Assembly (NCBI RefSeq): GCF_021044565.1
Contig: NZ_CP087997.1
Span: 1,550,001-1,614,000, forward strand
Length of the DNA: 64,000 nt
Origin: Subtercola endophyticus
GTDB lineage: Bacteria > Actinomycetota > Actinomycetes > Actinomycetales > Microbacteriaceae
Reading direction: 5' to 3'
Made by a program: the position numbers and the translations under genes. Below are positions 50,557 to 59,345 of this stretch, piece by piece. The notes under the pieces were generated by a model. That model was not told the DNA's origin, did not search any database, and saw only the letters and a list, made by a program, of their open reading frames with translations. How positions within the stretch are numbered: the first letter of the stretch is position 1; every line of letters begins with the position of its first letter.

Positions 50557-51972
50557 CTATGCGGGATGCGAGCCGGAGCTCCCCACCTGGGAAGCCGATA
50601 GCGCGAAGTGCGAGCGCAGAGTCGAGCCCTCGTAGTCGGTACGGAACAGGTCACGGCGGCGCAGTTCGGGCAGCAGCTCGCGGTCGAGTTCAGCCACGGA
50701 GTTGCCGCCGATGAGCGTGAACCCGTCGGCCGCTCCCCCGCGGAACCAGCGTTCCATCTCGTCGGCGACGCTCTGCACCGTGCCGATGAACGCCGCGTGC
50801 GGTCCGGAGATCGCCGAGCGTTCGAGAAACTGCCGGTACGTCGGCGGTTCGATCGGTGCACCGTCGAACGCGAGCCGGCGGTACACCTCTATTCGGCTGC
50901 GCCGGCCGCCCCACTTCTCGACCCGCTCGCGGCTCGGAAATCGCTCTGTCGGTATGGGCTCGTCAGGATTCAGCCCGCTCAGATCGAGTTCAGGAAACTC
51001 CACCTCCAGGTCTTTCAGGATGCTCGTGATGCGGTGCTCGGTCACCGCCGCCGCACGAGCCGACGCCCACGCCTCCTCGTCGGTTGCGCCGAGATACACG
51101 TGCAAACCCGGCAGAACGATCACGGATTCCGCGGCCCGACCGGCGCCGACGGCCGCGGCTTTCGTCGCCGCGTAATACTCCTGGGCGATGGTGAATACCG
51201 GCGTCGCAGCGAAGATCGCCTCGGCATTACGCCCGGCGAACGCGATCCCCTCAGCTGACGCTCCGGCTTGAAAGACCACCGGATGCCCCTGCGGCGAGCG
51301 CGGCACGTCGAGCGCCGCGTCGAGAGTGATGTATTCGCCGTCGACGTGCACATCATGGATGCGCGACACATCCGCCCAGACGCCCGACCGGGCATCCGCC
51401 ACCACCGCGTCGGGTTGCCAGCTCTGCCAGAGCGCAATGACGGCGTCAAGAAACTCTTGCGCGCGAGCGTACCGTTCGGCCGGAGAGGGAAGCGTTTCGA
51501 GGCCGAAGCTCTTCTCGGCGCTGAACGAGGTCACGACGTTCCAGCCCGAGCGCCCGCCGCTCAGCTGGTCGATCGAGGCGAATTGCCGCGCGACGTTGAA
51601 GGGATAGTTGTACATCGTCGATGCGGTGCCGATCAGGCCGATCTTCGATGTCGTCGCCGCGATGGCGCCCATGACCGTCATCGGCTCGAACGGCACGGCG
51701 GGGTTGGCCGCGATCGCCGTACGGTTCAGGCCGATGAAGTCCACGTAGAAGACGGCATCTAGTTTGGCCGCTTCGGCTGCTCTCGCTCGCGCGATATGAC
51801 GCTCGAGCGAGACCACTTCGTCGACGAAGTGCGGCGACTCACGCCACGACCGGGACTCGCTGATGAACGGCATGGTCGTGACGAGGGAGAGATGCCGCCG
51901 CGATTGCACGAACGGTTCGCCGTCTACGTCTGGTCTGTTCGGCCCGACGGCCTCGTGCGAACGATCTGTCAT
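50557..51972 (-). CDS. NtaA/SnaA/DszA-type flavin monooxygenase
   Basis: 471 residues. FYVDFIGLNRTAIA, MGAIAATTSKIGLIGTASTM, QLSGGRSGWNVVTSF and GHPVVFQAGASAEGIAFAGR are diagnostic. These FMNH2-dependent enzymes cleave C-N, C-S or other bonds in small molecules. No partner reductase is adjacent; the FMN reductase at 4140 or another would be needed. Substrate unknown. Confidence 0.89.
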   Translation of the reverse strand: MTDRSHEAVGPNRPDVDGEPFVQSRRHLSLVTTMPFISESRSWRESPHFVDEVVSLERHIARARAAEAAKLDAVFYVDFIGLNRTAIAANPAVPFEPMTVMGAIAATTSKIGLIGTASTMYNYPFNVARQFASIDQLSGGRSGWNVVTSFSAEKSFGLETLPSPAERYARAQEFLDAVIALWQSWQPDAVVADARSGVWADVSRIHDVHVDGEYITLDAALDVPRSPQGHPVVFQAGASAEGIAFAGRNAEAIFAATPVFTIAQEYYAATKAAAVGAGRAAESVIVLPGLHVYLGATDEEAWASARAAAVTEHRITSILKDLEVEFPELDLSGLNPDEPIPTERFPSRERVEKWGGRRSRIEVYRRLAFDGAPIEPPTYRQFLERSAISGPHAAFIGTVQSVADEMERWFRGGAADGFTLIGGNSVAELDRELLPELRRRDLFRTDYEGSTLRSHFALSASQVGSSGSHPA

Positions 51973-52066
51973 GAAAGCAACCCCACTGAAGTGAACTGAA
52001 CAATTCAATACACTAATCGTGCTGGATTTCGCGCACATTTCGTGTCACTACGAAGTGGCTCGTGCT

Positions 52067-52930
52067 CTAGAGAACCTTCGAGGCAACCACCTCTGGCTGG
52101 TCCCACTGCGGCCAGTGGGAAGACTGGCCGATACCCTCAACGACTGCGCTGGGAAAGAGGGCCCCGATGTGCGCAGCGATCGTTGGTGTGAGGTAGGGGT
52201 CACCTTCACCGAACGCAACCACAACGGGAGTGGTGAGTCTTCCGAGATCGCCGGCCCGCACGCGTGCGTCATTCTGAGCGAGCCCGGGGTATAGCGTTGC
52301 CGTCCACTTACGAATGGCGACCCGGGCATCGGGCTGATTCTCGCTGCCGTAGTACTGCGGCAGGATCGAATGTTCGGCGACACTATCGGCTCCCGAGGGA
52401 TCGATGCCGAACTGCTTTCCCGAGAAACCAAGCAGCCAGCCCCGCAGCTGCTGATCGTTCATGATGGCGTCCGAGAGCAGGCTGAGTTCTGGTGTGCCAA
52501 ACAGCCGAATCATGTCGGGAAGCTTCAGCTCTGGGTCTGAATCGAAGTAGCCGTTCAACAAGACCAGCTTCGCCACCCGATCCGGATGATCCAGGGTGAC
52601 GTTCACGGCGACAGGAACACTTGCATCGTGCCCGACGAGCGTCGCTCCTGTGATCGCGAGTTCTTCCAGTACTGCCACCAGTTCAGCCTCAGGACGACCT
52701 TCGCTCCACGGCTCGTCGTCGCGAGGTGAGAGCCCATAGCCTCCGAAGTCGATCGCCACCACTCGTCGACCTTCGAGAAATGGTACGAGCTTGTCGTAGA
52801 TGGTTGCGTCGTCAGGAAAACCGTGAAGCAGCACAATGGCCGGTTCCTCACCCGGTTGCTCTCCGACCCAGATCGAAGACGTCCCGGCCGAAACGATGTG
52901 CTTCTGCGGATAGTTGAATCGGTCTGTCAT
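52067..52930 (-). CDS. Alpha/beta hydrolase with Asp nucleophile
   Basis: 287 residues. HGFPDDATIYD gives the oxyanion loop, GHDAS the nucleophile elbow with Asp, and SSHWPQWDQP the His, as in haloalkane dehalogenases and epoxide hydrolases. Last gene of a three-gene operon; its ATG overlaps the previous stop (ATGA). Confidence 0.87.
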   Translation of the reverse strand: MTDRFNYPQKHIVSAGTSSIWVGEQPGEEPAIVLLHGFPDDATIYDKLVPFLEGRRVVAIDFGGYGLSPRDDEPWSEGRPEAELVAVLEELAITGATLVGHDASVPVAVNVTLDHPDRVAKLVLLNGYFDSDPELKLPDMIRLFGTPELSLLSDAIMNDQQLRGWLLGFSGKQFGIDPSGADSVAEHSILPQYYGSENQPDARVAIRKWTATLYPGLAQNDARVRAGDLGRLTTPVVVAFGEGDPYLTPTIAAHIGALFPSAVVEGIGQSSHWPQWDQPEVVASKVL

Positions 52931-53850
52931 GATTCCCTCTCGTGTTGCTCTTCAGTTGGGTCATTGGGCGCTTCAGTGGGCACGAAGCTCGGATGGTGCT
53001 TGACGAACGCGTCAGCGAGTTCTTGCGGGCGTTCCGCCGGGATCCAGTGACTCGCGCCAGCGAACACCTCCAAGTTGTAGGAGCCGGTGACGAAACGTTT
53101 CGTGAGGTCGGTGCCCGTTCGTCCGAGCAGGGTGTCTTCGTCTCCCCAGACGAACGTCGTCGGCACTGTGATCTTTCTGGTCATCGCGCGCTGATTCGAC
53201 ACGAGCAAGCCGCGGTACCAGTTGATGCCTGATGTCAGGGCTCCAGACTCGACCACGTTGATGTTCACCGCTGAGATGTCAACGTCGGCCATTCCGGATT
53301 GCCGGAGGTTTCGGTCGAACGATCGAGGGAAGAGCGTGAAGAGGAGTTCGGGAATCAGCGGCAGTTGGAACAGAACGATGTAGTAGCTCTGGATGAGTTG
53401 TTTGCTGCGAAGATCGGCGATGGCCAGGAGATAGGCGGCATAGTGAGGAACGGATACTGCGGTCAGCGAGCTGATGAGGTCTGGCCGGGCGGCTGCTGCA
53501 GACCAGGCCAGAAGCGATCCCCAGTCGTGTCCAATCAGATGTACGGGCCTGCCCCCTGCTGCACCGATGAGGGCGACGACATCACTGACGATCCGAGATG
53601 ATCGGTAGCGCCAGCGACCCCGTGCGCGGGAGCTCGTTTCGTATCCGCGCAGGGTCGGCGCGAGCGTGCGATAGCCGGCCTCGTTCAGCGCAGCGGCGGT
53701 TGGTTCCCATGCTTCGCCGGTTTGCGGAAACCCGTGGAGAAGAATGATGACTTCACCGTCGATGGGCCCGGTATCGGCGACGGAGAACGTGAGGCCTTCG
53801 TTCTCGAAGGTGTCGATGCGGGTTGGGCTGGTAGCGCCAGAAGGGGTCAC
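52927..53850 (-). CDS. Epoxide-hydrolase-like alpha/beta hydrolase
   Basis: 307 residues. HGFPQTGEAW, GHDWGSLLAW with Asp nucleophile and GASHWIPAERP are the epoxide hydrolase signature. GTG start four bases past the stop of the preceding hydrolase. Middle gene of the operon. Confidence 0.88.
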   Translation of the reverse strand: MTPSGATSPTRIDTFENEGLTFSVADTGPIDGEVIILLHGFPQTGEAWEPTAAALNEAGYRTLAPTLRGYETSSRARGRWRYRSSRIVSDVVALIGAAGGRPVHLIGHDWGSLLAWSAAAARPDLISSLTAVSVPHYAAYLLAIADLRSKQLIQSYYIVLFQLPLIPELLFTLFPRSFDRNLRQSGMADVDISAVNINVVESGALTSGINWYRGLLVSNQRAMTRKITVPTTFVWGDEDTLLGRTGTDLTKRFVTGSYNLEVFAGASHWIPAERPQELADAFVKHHPSFVPTEAPNDPTEEQHERES

Positions 53851-53854
53851 GGCG

Positions 53855-54676
53855 CTATTTCCGCAAGAAGGTGAGGAGGTCGTTGTTGATCTGATCTTGG
53901 TGAGTCGCTGTCAGGCCGTGCGGTGCGCCCGGGTAGTAGATTTCTTCGGCACCGGGAATGAGTTGGGCGGACTTGTAGCCCGCATCTTTGATGGGAACGA
54001 TTTGGTCGTCTTCTCCGTGCATCACCAGGGCAGGCACATCGAACGCTTTCAGGTCGTCGGTGAAGTCCGTTTCGGAGAAGGCTTTGATGCTCTCGTATGC
54101 ATTCTTTGAGCCTGCCTGCATGCCCCAGAGCCAGAACTGCGACAGGAGCCCCTCAGAGACGTTCGAGCCTTCACGGTTCGCGCCGTAGAACGGAAGAGCG
54201 AGCTCCTTGTAGAACTGTGATCGGTCGCCGGCGACGCCCGCGCGAAGTCCGTCGAAGACGCTGATGGGGAGGCCTTCAGGATTGGTATCGCTGACGAGCA
54301 TGATCGGTGGGACCGCAGCGATCAGTACCGCTTTGGCAACTCGTTTCGTGCCGTGACGGCCAATATAGCGTGCCACCTCGCCTCCACCTGTGGAGTGGCC
54401 GACGAGCGCCGCGCCGGTGATGTCGAGGGCGTCGAGTACAGCGCCGAGATCGTCTGCGTACCCGTTCATGTCGTTGCCGCCAGAGGGCTGGCTCGAGCGG
54501 CCATGACCTCGTCGGTCATGCGCGATCACTCGGAACCCTTCACCGACGAGAAACTGCATCTGCCCATCCCACGCGTCGGCGCTGAGAGGCCAGCCGTGCG
54601 AGAAGGTCACAACAGGGCCTTCTCCCCAGTCCTTGTAATAGAGGTCTGTGCCGTCGGACGTAGTGATGTAGCTCAT
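53855..54676 (-). CDS. Non-heme chloroperoxidase/perhydrolase-type hydrolase
   Basis: 273 residues. [44 protein letters not shown] with Ser nucleophile and [10 protein letters not shown] identify the cofactor-free haloperoxidase/arylesterase group. First gene of the operon; four 18-base repeats lie 13 bases ahead of its start. Confidence 0.89.
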   Translation of the reverse strand: MSYITTSDGTDLYYKDWGEGPVVTFSHGWPLSADAWDGQMQFLVGEGFRVIAHDRRGHGRSSQPSGGNDMNGYADDLGAVLDALDITGAALVGHSTGGGEVARYIGRHGTKRVAKAVLIAAVPPIMLVSDTNPEGLPISVFDGLRAGVAGDRSQFYKELALPFYGANREGSNVSEGLLSQFWLWGMQAGSKNAYESIKAFSETDFTDDLKAFDVPALVMHGEDDQIVPIKDAGYKSAQLIPGAEEIYYPGAPHGLTATHQDQINNDLLTFLRK

Positions 54677-54689
54677 GGTCTGTCTCCTT

Positions 54690-54761
54690 CTGATTGCGGC
54701 TGTCTGGCTGATTGCGGATCTCTAGCTGATTACGGATCTCTGGCTGATTGCAGCTGTCTGC
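54690..54761. repeat. Four tandem 18-bp repeats upstream of the hydrolase operon
   Basis: Units at 54690, 54708, 54726 and 54744 share CTGATTGCGG(A/C)T(G/C)TCTGG with a few changes. They sit in the promoter or 5' UTR of the hydrolase operon, 13 bases from the start codon. Confidence 0.85.
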
Positions 54762-54871
54762 GCCGTTTCGGTCACGACCTCATGAAAAAACGGGGTGGGG
54801 AGTTTTGAGGGGATGGATAGTCGCGTCGCAGTGAAGGACTCCCCCAGGGGGTGAACGGTGGACTGCGTCAT

Positions 54872-55876
54872 TTATGTGCCACTTTCGATGGGTTCTGCGT
54901 GATCAGTAGCCCCGAGACGACGCCCGAGCTCGCGGCCGCGTCTGCTTCGGATCGTCATCACTATCGACCCCGCTGCTACGAAAAGAACGAAGGAGGTCAC
55001 GATCGCCAGCAGGGCCCAGCCCACGAACACAGAACCGGGAAACGGGCTGAGGCCCAGCCACCTGATGCTGAAGTTGGTGGCCGCGCCGAGAGGGAAGGTG
55101 AAGGTCCAGAAAGACATCGAGAACGGGATCTTGCGGTATTCCGGAATGAGCAGAAGCTGGAGTGCGGCCAGTATCACCACGATTCCGACGAAGCCAAAAC
55201 CGACTTGGTCGGCGACTTGTCCGTTCAGCAACAACCAGGCCGTGCCTCCGACAGCCGGCGGTGCGAGCAAGATGGCAAGTCCTGGCCTGACCCCTTCGGG
55301 CAACGGCCCTCGCGTGATGAGTCTGCCGGTCACTACCGTGCCGATTACCAGCCAGAAGAAGAGTCCCGCTCCGAACGCTGCGGCCGCCCCGGGGGAAGCG
55401 TGCACACTGCTCAAGCTGATGCTCGCAATGAAGGCGCCTGCGACGACGGGGAGAAAGTAGCCGGGATGCAGTTGGTCGATGTTCACGGTGCCGGTCAGCC
55501 ACCGTCGAAGGAGCTGTGCTGCCACGATCAGCAGCGCGAGCACCAGGATCCAGTCGCACCAAACGGCAGCCCCACCCAAGTACGTTCCGAAGTGGGTCAG
55601 CAGAAGCAGCCCGATCACCGGGAGGAATGACGTAAGCGGCCCGATGACAGGGTGATCGAGGTCGGCTCTAAGACCGCCAGCCGTGGTACTCCTCTGCCAA
55701 AGGTAGAGGCCACCGATCAGGATCCACAGCACCCCACCGACGCTCCAGAGCAGGCCGGCCACCCAGCCCGGGGCCTGCAGCGCCACTTCGGCTGCCGTCC
55801 ACGCACCGGCCAGCCCGCATGTTCCCAAGGGAATGCCCAGATGGGGCAGACCGATACGTGGCAGCGTGTGCTTCAT
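54872..55876 (-). CDS. TDT-family (TehA/SLAC1-like) transporter
   Basis: 334 residues and ten membrane segments. IPLGTCGLAGAW near the N-terminus, HPVIGPLTSFLPVIGLLLL, HPGYFLPVVAGAFIAS and FSMSFWTFTFPLGAATN match TehA/SLAC1. It exports or conducts anions such as dicarboxylates, tellurite-related species or C4 acids; the substrate is unknown. Confidence 0.87.
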   Translation of the reverse strand: MKHTLPRIGLPHLGIPLGTCGLAGAWTAAEVALQAPGWVAGLLWSVGGVLWILIGGLYLWQRSTTAGGLRADLDHPVIGPLTSFLPVIGLLLLTHFGTYLGGAAVWCDWILVLALLIVAAQLLRRWLTGTVNIDQLHPGYFLPVVAGAFIASISLSSVHASPGAAAAFGAGLFFWLVIGTVVTGRLITRGPLPEGVRPGLAILLAPPAVGGTAWLLLNGQVADQVGFGFVGIVVILAALQLLLIPEYRKIPFSMSFWTFTFPLGAATNFSIRWLGLSPFPGSVFVGWALLAIVTSFVLFVAAGSIVMTIRSRRGRELGRRLGATDHAEPIESGT

Positions 55877-55903
55877 GTGGCGCCTTACCTCGAGACGGCT
55901 TGC

Positions 55904-56635
55904 CTATTCGAGTGACTTGGCCGCGGAGACGATGACTCGGGTGACGTGCAGGGGTTCCGCAACCATCGAGAGGTGCGGGGCGTGGCCCTCGACGACGGTG
56001 CCTTTGGCGCGTTCGGCCATGGCGTGCTGCTGTGCCGGGGGAAGCACGTTGTCGGCTGTTCCGATGAAGAACCAGCTCGGAATCGTCTTCCAGGCCGGCT
56101 CGCCCGAGAACGGGGTGCCGATGGCCGCGAGAGTTACCGGGCTTTGCCCGACGGCGAGAACCGCCGCTTCGGCTTTCGGCAGGCTAGCGGCGAAGATCTC
56201 ATGGAACTTGTCGATCTTGATGTAGCTGTCGTAGTCGCCCTGCGAAGCATCCGGCGCCGGCAGAACGAAGTCGAAGACGGTCGTCGGGTCGGGAACGTTG
56301 AGCAAGGAGCCGGGCAAGGCGTTCGACAGCGACTGCGTGCTGTCGCCGTCATCGGGTGCGTACGCGTCGATGTAGACGAGCGCTTTGACATCACTGTGTG
56401 TGAGCGCTGCCCCGGTGATCAGCATTCCGCCGTAGGAGTGTGCGGCCAGCACGACAGGGCCGCTGGTCTTTTGAGCGAGGAAGTCCGCGACAGCCTTCGT
56501 GTCGTTGGCCAATCCGCGAAGCGGGTTGGGTGCGACGAGCACCGTGTATCCCTCGAGCTGCAGGGCTGCCGTGACCAGGTCGAACGAAGAGCCGTCGGCC
56601 CAGGCGCCGTGGACTAAAACGATTGTTGGCTTCAT
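55904..56635 (-). CDS. Alpha/beta hydrolase, EstC/salicylate-esterase-like
   Basis: 243 residues. IVLVHGAWADGSSFDLVTAA, AHSYGGMLITGAAL with Ser nucleophile, DAYAPDDGDS and the C-terminal HAPHLSMVAEP His are all intact. The paralog at 62255 shares most of the sequence but lacks the first ~31 residues. AAGGA lies about nine bases before the ATG. Confidence 0.88.
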   Translation of the reverse strand: MKPTIVLVHGAWADGSSFDLVTAALQLEGYTVLVAPNPLRGLANDTKAVADFLAQKTSGPVVLAAHSYGGMLITGAALTHSDVKALVYIDAYAPDDGDSTQSLSNALPGSLLNVPDPTTVFDFVLPAPDASQGDYDSYIKIDKFHEIFAASLPKAEAAVLAVGQSPVTLAAIGTPFSGEPAWKTIPSWFFIGTADNVLPPAQQHAMAERAKGTVVEGHAPHLSMVAEPLHVTRVIVSAAKSLE

Positions 56636-56770
56636 GAGGTGTCCTTTTTCGAGTTCAGGGCGTGCTGGCTGCCCCCTGTGACCACAAGTATGTGGTCGCC
56701 TGGCGCCGGCGTCTCATGCCGAATGTGCATACCTCGCGGTCTCGGCATCCCTTTTTGCATAAGCCCTCGC

Positions 56771-56791
56771 GAGCCTTGCTCGGGAAGGCTC
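56771..56791 (-). terminator. Hairpin at the cupin stop codon
   Basis: GAGCCTT and AAGGCTC form a perfect 7-bp stem with a seven-base loop, overlapping the stop of the cupin gene. No T run follows, so it is a weak candidate. Confidence 0.45.
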
Positions 56792-57161
56792 AGAGCGACC
56801 ACGGTGGAGAGAATGTGTGTCCTCCTGCGGTGGCGGTGAAACCGACCGGGCTGATCACGATCGCCTGCGCGGGAGCGTCTGAGTCGTTGCCCAACTCGAT
56901 CAGCACGCCGGGAGTGAGGATGATCGCGTCTCCCGCGGCGGCGACAACCGTTTTGTCGCCCACTGTGCCCCACACTTGGCCTGAACCGACGACGACGATT
57001 TGTTCGTGGCTGAGCGAGTGCGCTCCACTGGAACTGTTCGGTGGCAGGTCGACGAACCAGGTGGAGAGTTCAACGGAGCCTCGAGAGGGAACCGCGAGAG
57101 ATCTGATCCGAAGGTTTCCCAGGTGGAATTCGGGAGCATCATTCAACGTGGCTAGTGGCAT
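56790..57161 (-). CDS. Cupin-domain protein
   Basis: 123 residues. A single cupin barrel with HEQIVVVGSGQVWG (first motif, H and E) and GDAIILTPGVLIELGN (second motif). Small-molecule binding or isomerase/dioxygenase function is possible. No HTH. Confidence 0.84.
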   Translation of the reverse strand: MPLATLNDAPEFHLGNLRIRSLAVPSRGSVELSTWFVDLPPNSSSGAHSLSHEQIVVVGSGQVWGTVGDKTVVAAAGDAIILTPGVLIELGNDSDAPAQAIVISPVGFTATAGGHTFSPPWSL

Positions 57162-57287
57162 GACGGTTCGCCTTCGAGGTTCGTTAGTGCGCGGGTCGTT
57201 GCTTCAAGACTGCAACATCGAGCCCGGCACGCCCATCCGTGAGACGAATAAGCGCATGCGCGATTCGCATAGCTCGGGTCGGCCGGG

Positions 57288-57887
57288 TCATTCAGAGGGG
57301 CGCGCCTGCATGAAGAGGCGGGTCGCATCGAGCAGATCTGAGGCCAATGCGCGGTCTGGCAGCGCACGCGAGATAGCCGACGCGCCGGCAAGCGCCGAGA
57401 GCGTCGCCAGCACGAGCTTTGTTTTCTGACCGGGCGTCTCCCCCGGCGCCTCGAGCCCGGCGAGCAGCGCAACCAGGCCGTCGATGCCTCGGGCGAAGGC
57501 CTGCCTTGTCGCAGTCTCTGGAGCGCTCTCGGATATCTCACTGCTGAGCACGAGCACCGAGATGCCGAGCTTCATGTCACGGCGGTCGGGTGACGTCAGG
57601 TAGACCGCAGCCATTGCCGAGAGGGTGGGGCGCAGCTGGTTCGAGTGAGCCGCGCCAAGCACTCCGACGGCCTCTTGCTGCATCGCGAATGCAAGATCGA
57701 CGACCTGGCTCAGAAAGTCGTCTTTCGAGGTGAAGTAGTTGTAGAAGCCTCCGGGCGTCATGCCTGCCGCCGACATGGCCTTCGGGATGGTCAGCGCGCC
57801 TGGGTCGTGTTCGGCAATGAATCGAACGGCGGCTTTCAGCACTTCGGTCTTGTGCCGGTCAGCGTCAGCTCGTGATGAACGCCCCAT
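57288..57887 (-). CDS. TetR-family regulator, module copy 1
   Basis: 199 residues. TIPKAMSAAGMTPGGFYNYF is the helix-turn-helix. MGRSSRAD at the N-terminus and the overall size resemble the TetR at 62940, and both stand near paralogous esterases. It probably controls the cupin/hydrolase region. Confidence 0.87.
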   Translation of the reverse strand: MGRSSRADADRHKTEVLKAAVRFIAEHDPGALTIPKAMSAAGMTPGGFYNYFTSKDDFLSQVVDLAFAMQQEAVGVLGAAHSNQLRPTLSAMAAVYLTSPDRRDMKLGISVLVLSSEISESAPETATRQAFARGIDGLVALLAGLEAPGETPGQKTKLVLATLSALAGASAISRALPDRALASDLLDATRLFMQARPSE

Positions 57888-57914
57888 CGCGGTCTCCTGT
57901 TTCGGTGTCGCAGT

Positions 57915-58082
57915 TCAGTCGCCTTCGACGACGCCGGCGCCGAGCGCCCGAAGCCGGTCGGCCCGCTCGTCGTCGTGATGCACAAGCGCACGCACATCGA
58001 ACCCTCGATCGGCGAGAGCCGCTACGGTGGCGAATCCGGTCGACCCGTTTGCGTCGCTGACGAGCAGCGTTGACCTGCTCAT
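57915..58082 (-). pseudogene. Truncated NmrA-type reductase (N-terminal stub)
   Basis: 55 codons: STLLVSDANGSTGFATVAAL, then RGFDVRALVHHDDERADRLR and AGVVEGD before a stop. This is the first ~54 residues of an NmrA/SDR Rossmann domain (full-length homologs usually exceed 250 residues). The start overlaps the LysR stop (ATGA). Likely a decayed remnant, but the frame is open. Confidence 0.72.
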
Positions 58083-59068
58083 ATGTTGTTCCCACTGTGC
58101 TGTCGTGTACCGGTCGTCCGGGCAGGTCCGTCGGTTTGCGGCTGGCGAGCATGGCCGGGCATCTCGAGCTGGTTGACGCCCGGAAATTCAGAGACGGCCA
58201 GCCGGAGAAACAGAGAGGCGGCGATCGATTGCTCGCTGCGATTGCTGGCGAGCCCGATCACTCTGGTGATGGGGCGCGGCGGCTCGGCCACGCACGCGCC
58301 GGCGGCCAGGGCTGCCATCGCAACGTTTCGCGGAACCACCGCTACCGCCCGCCCGGCCAACGCTATCGACACCATCAACTCTGGATGGTGTGTCTGGATG
58401 GTCGATGCCGGTTGGGTGCCCAGCATCTCGAACAGTTGCTTGCCGGGCTGTTGAGGATGCAGCGATTCCGGCAGGTGAACCAGCGATCGGCCCTGAAGCG
58501 CAGACGTGGTGAGCCGATGCATCCGCCCTGCCGCAACGTCGACACCCGCGGCCGGGGCGAAGACAGCCAAATAGTCGTCTTGAAACAGATTCGTGACCGT
58601 CAATGACTGAGAACGGATGGGTTGGTCGACCACGGCGAGGTCGCATCTGCCATCTTCGAGCGCCGTGACTGCGGCGGCAGTGGACTCGGAAGCGGCGAAT
58701 TCCACGTCGACGAGGGGCCGGCCGTCGTGGAATCGCGCGATGAGTCTGCCGATCCGTTCCATTCCTGAGTTGGTCGCTGCGTTCAGCCGGAGCAACGCCG
58801 GGGGCCGGTCGCGTGCCGGATTGAGAGCGAGAAGAACATCTTGCGCATCGCGCAGTGCTCGTTCGGCGGGTTCGATGATCGCCTTGCCCGCTTCGGTGAG
58901 AAAGACGCCGCGAGCGGTTCGGGTGAAGAGCTTCGAGTGAAGTTCACGCTCGAGAAGGGCGACCCGTCTGGTCAGGGCCGGCTGCGAGATGTACAGCGCG
59001 AGTGCGGCAGCAGAAAATGATCCGCACTCGTTGACGGCGACAACGGCTTCGAGCCCGCGGAGATCCAT
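58079..59068 (-). CDS. LysR-family regulator
   Basis: 329 residues. LRGLEAVVAVNECGSFSAAA, SQPALTRRVALLERELHSKL are the winged helix. The substrate-binding domain starts near residue 90 (ALLRLNAATNSGMERIGRLI). Divergent from the LAL regulator. It formerly preceded the truncated reductase, which may have been its target. Confidence 0.87.
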   Translation of the reverse strand: MDLRGLEAVVAVNECGSFSAAALALYISQPALTRRVALLERELHSKLFTRTARGVFLTEAGKAIIEPAERALRDAQDVLLALNPARDRPPALLRLNAATNSGMERIGRLIARFHDGRPLVDVEFAASESTAAAVTALEDGRCDLAVVDQPIRSQSLTVTNLFQDDYLAVFAPAAGVDVAAGRMHRLTTSALQGRSLVHLPESLHPQQPGKQLFEMLGTQPASTIQTHHPELMVSIALAGRAVAVVPRNVAMAALAAGACVAEPPRPITRVIGLASNRSEQSIAASLFLRLAVSEFPGVNQLEMPGHARQPQTDGPARTTGTRQHSGNNI

Positions 59069-59133
59069 CTCAGAGGCCTCTGGGCGAGTGCTGAAATCTG
59101 TTCACGCTCCCAAGCTAGAGAAAAAGACGCTCT

Positions 59134-59145
59134 TGTCACATGACA
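59134..59145. promoter_or_regulatory. Inverted repeat TGTCA-CA-TGACA
   Basis: It lies 66 bases from the LysR start in the 277-base region between LysR and LAL. Further GTGTCA copies occur at about 59236 and 59254. The set may be a regulator binding site. The rest of the region shows nothing definite. Confidence 0.45.
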
Positions 59146-59345
59146 CGAATGCGCTAAATCGACCCTCTCTTTCGCCGCGTCGGGCGACCCTCGTCGTGGG
59201 CACAGCGCGTTTCCGCGATCCGACATAGCACGTCTGTGTCAATGACCAGAAATGGTGTCATCGACGCGCTTTTCAAGGAGTACAGTCGGAAATAAACATG
59301 TTAGGCAACATCTATTAGCTCCATTCGTGCGAGGGTCAGATCAAC

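Noticed and set aside
54690..54761. Possible CRISPR array
   Set aside because: The 18-base units are contiguous with no spacers and no cas genes are nearby.
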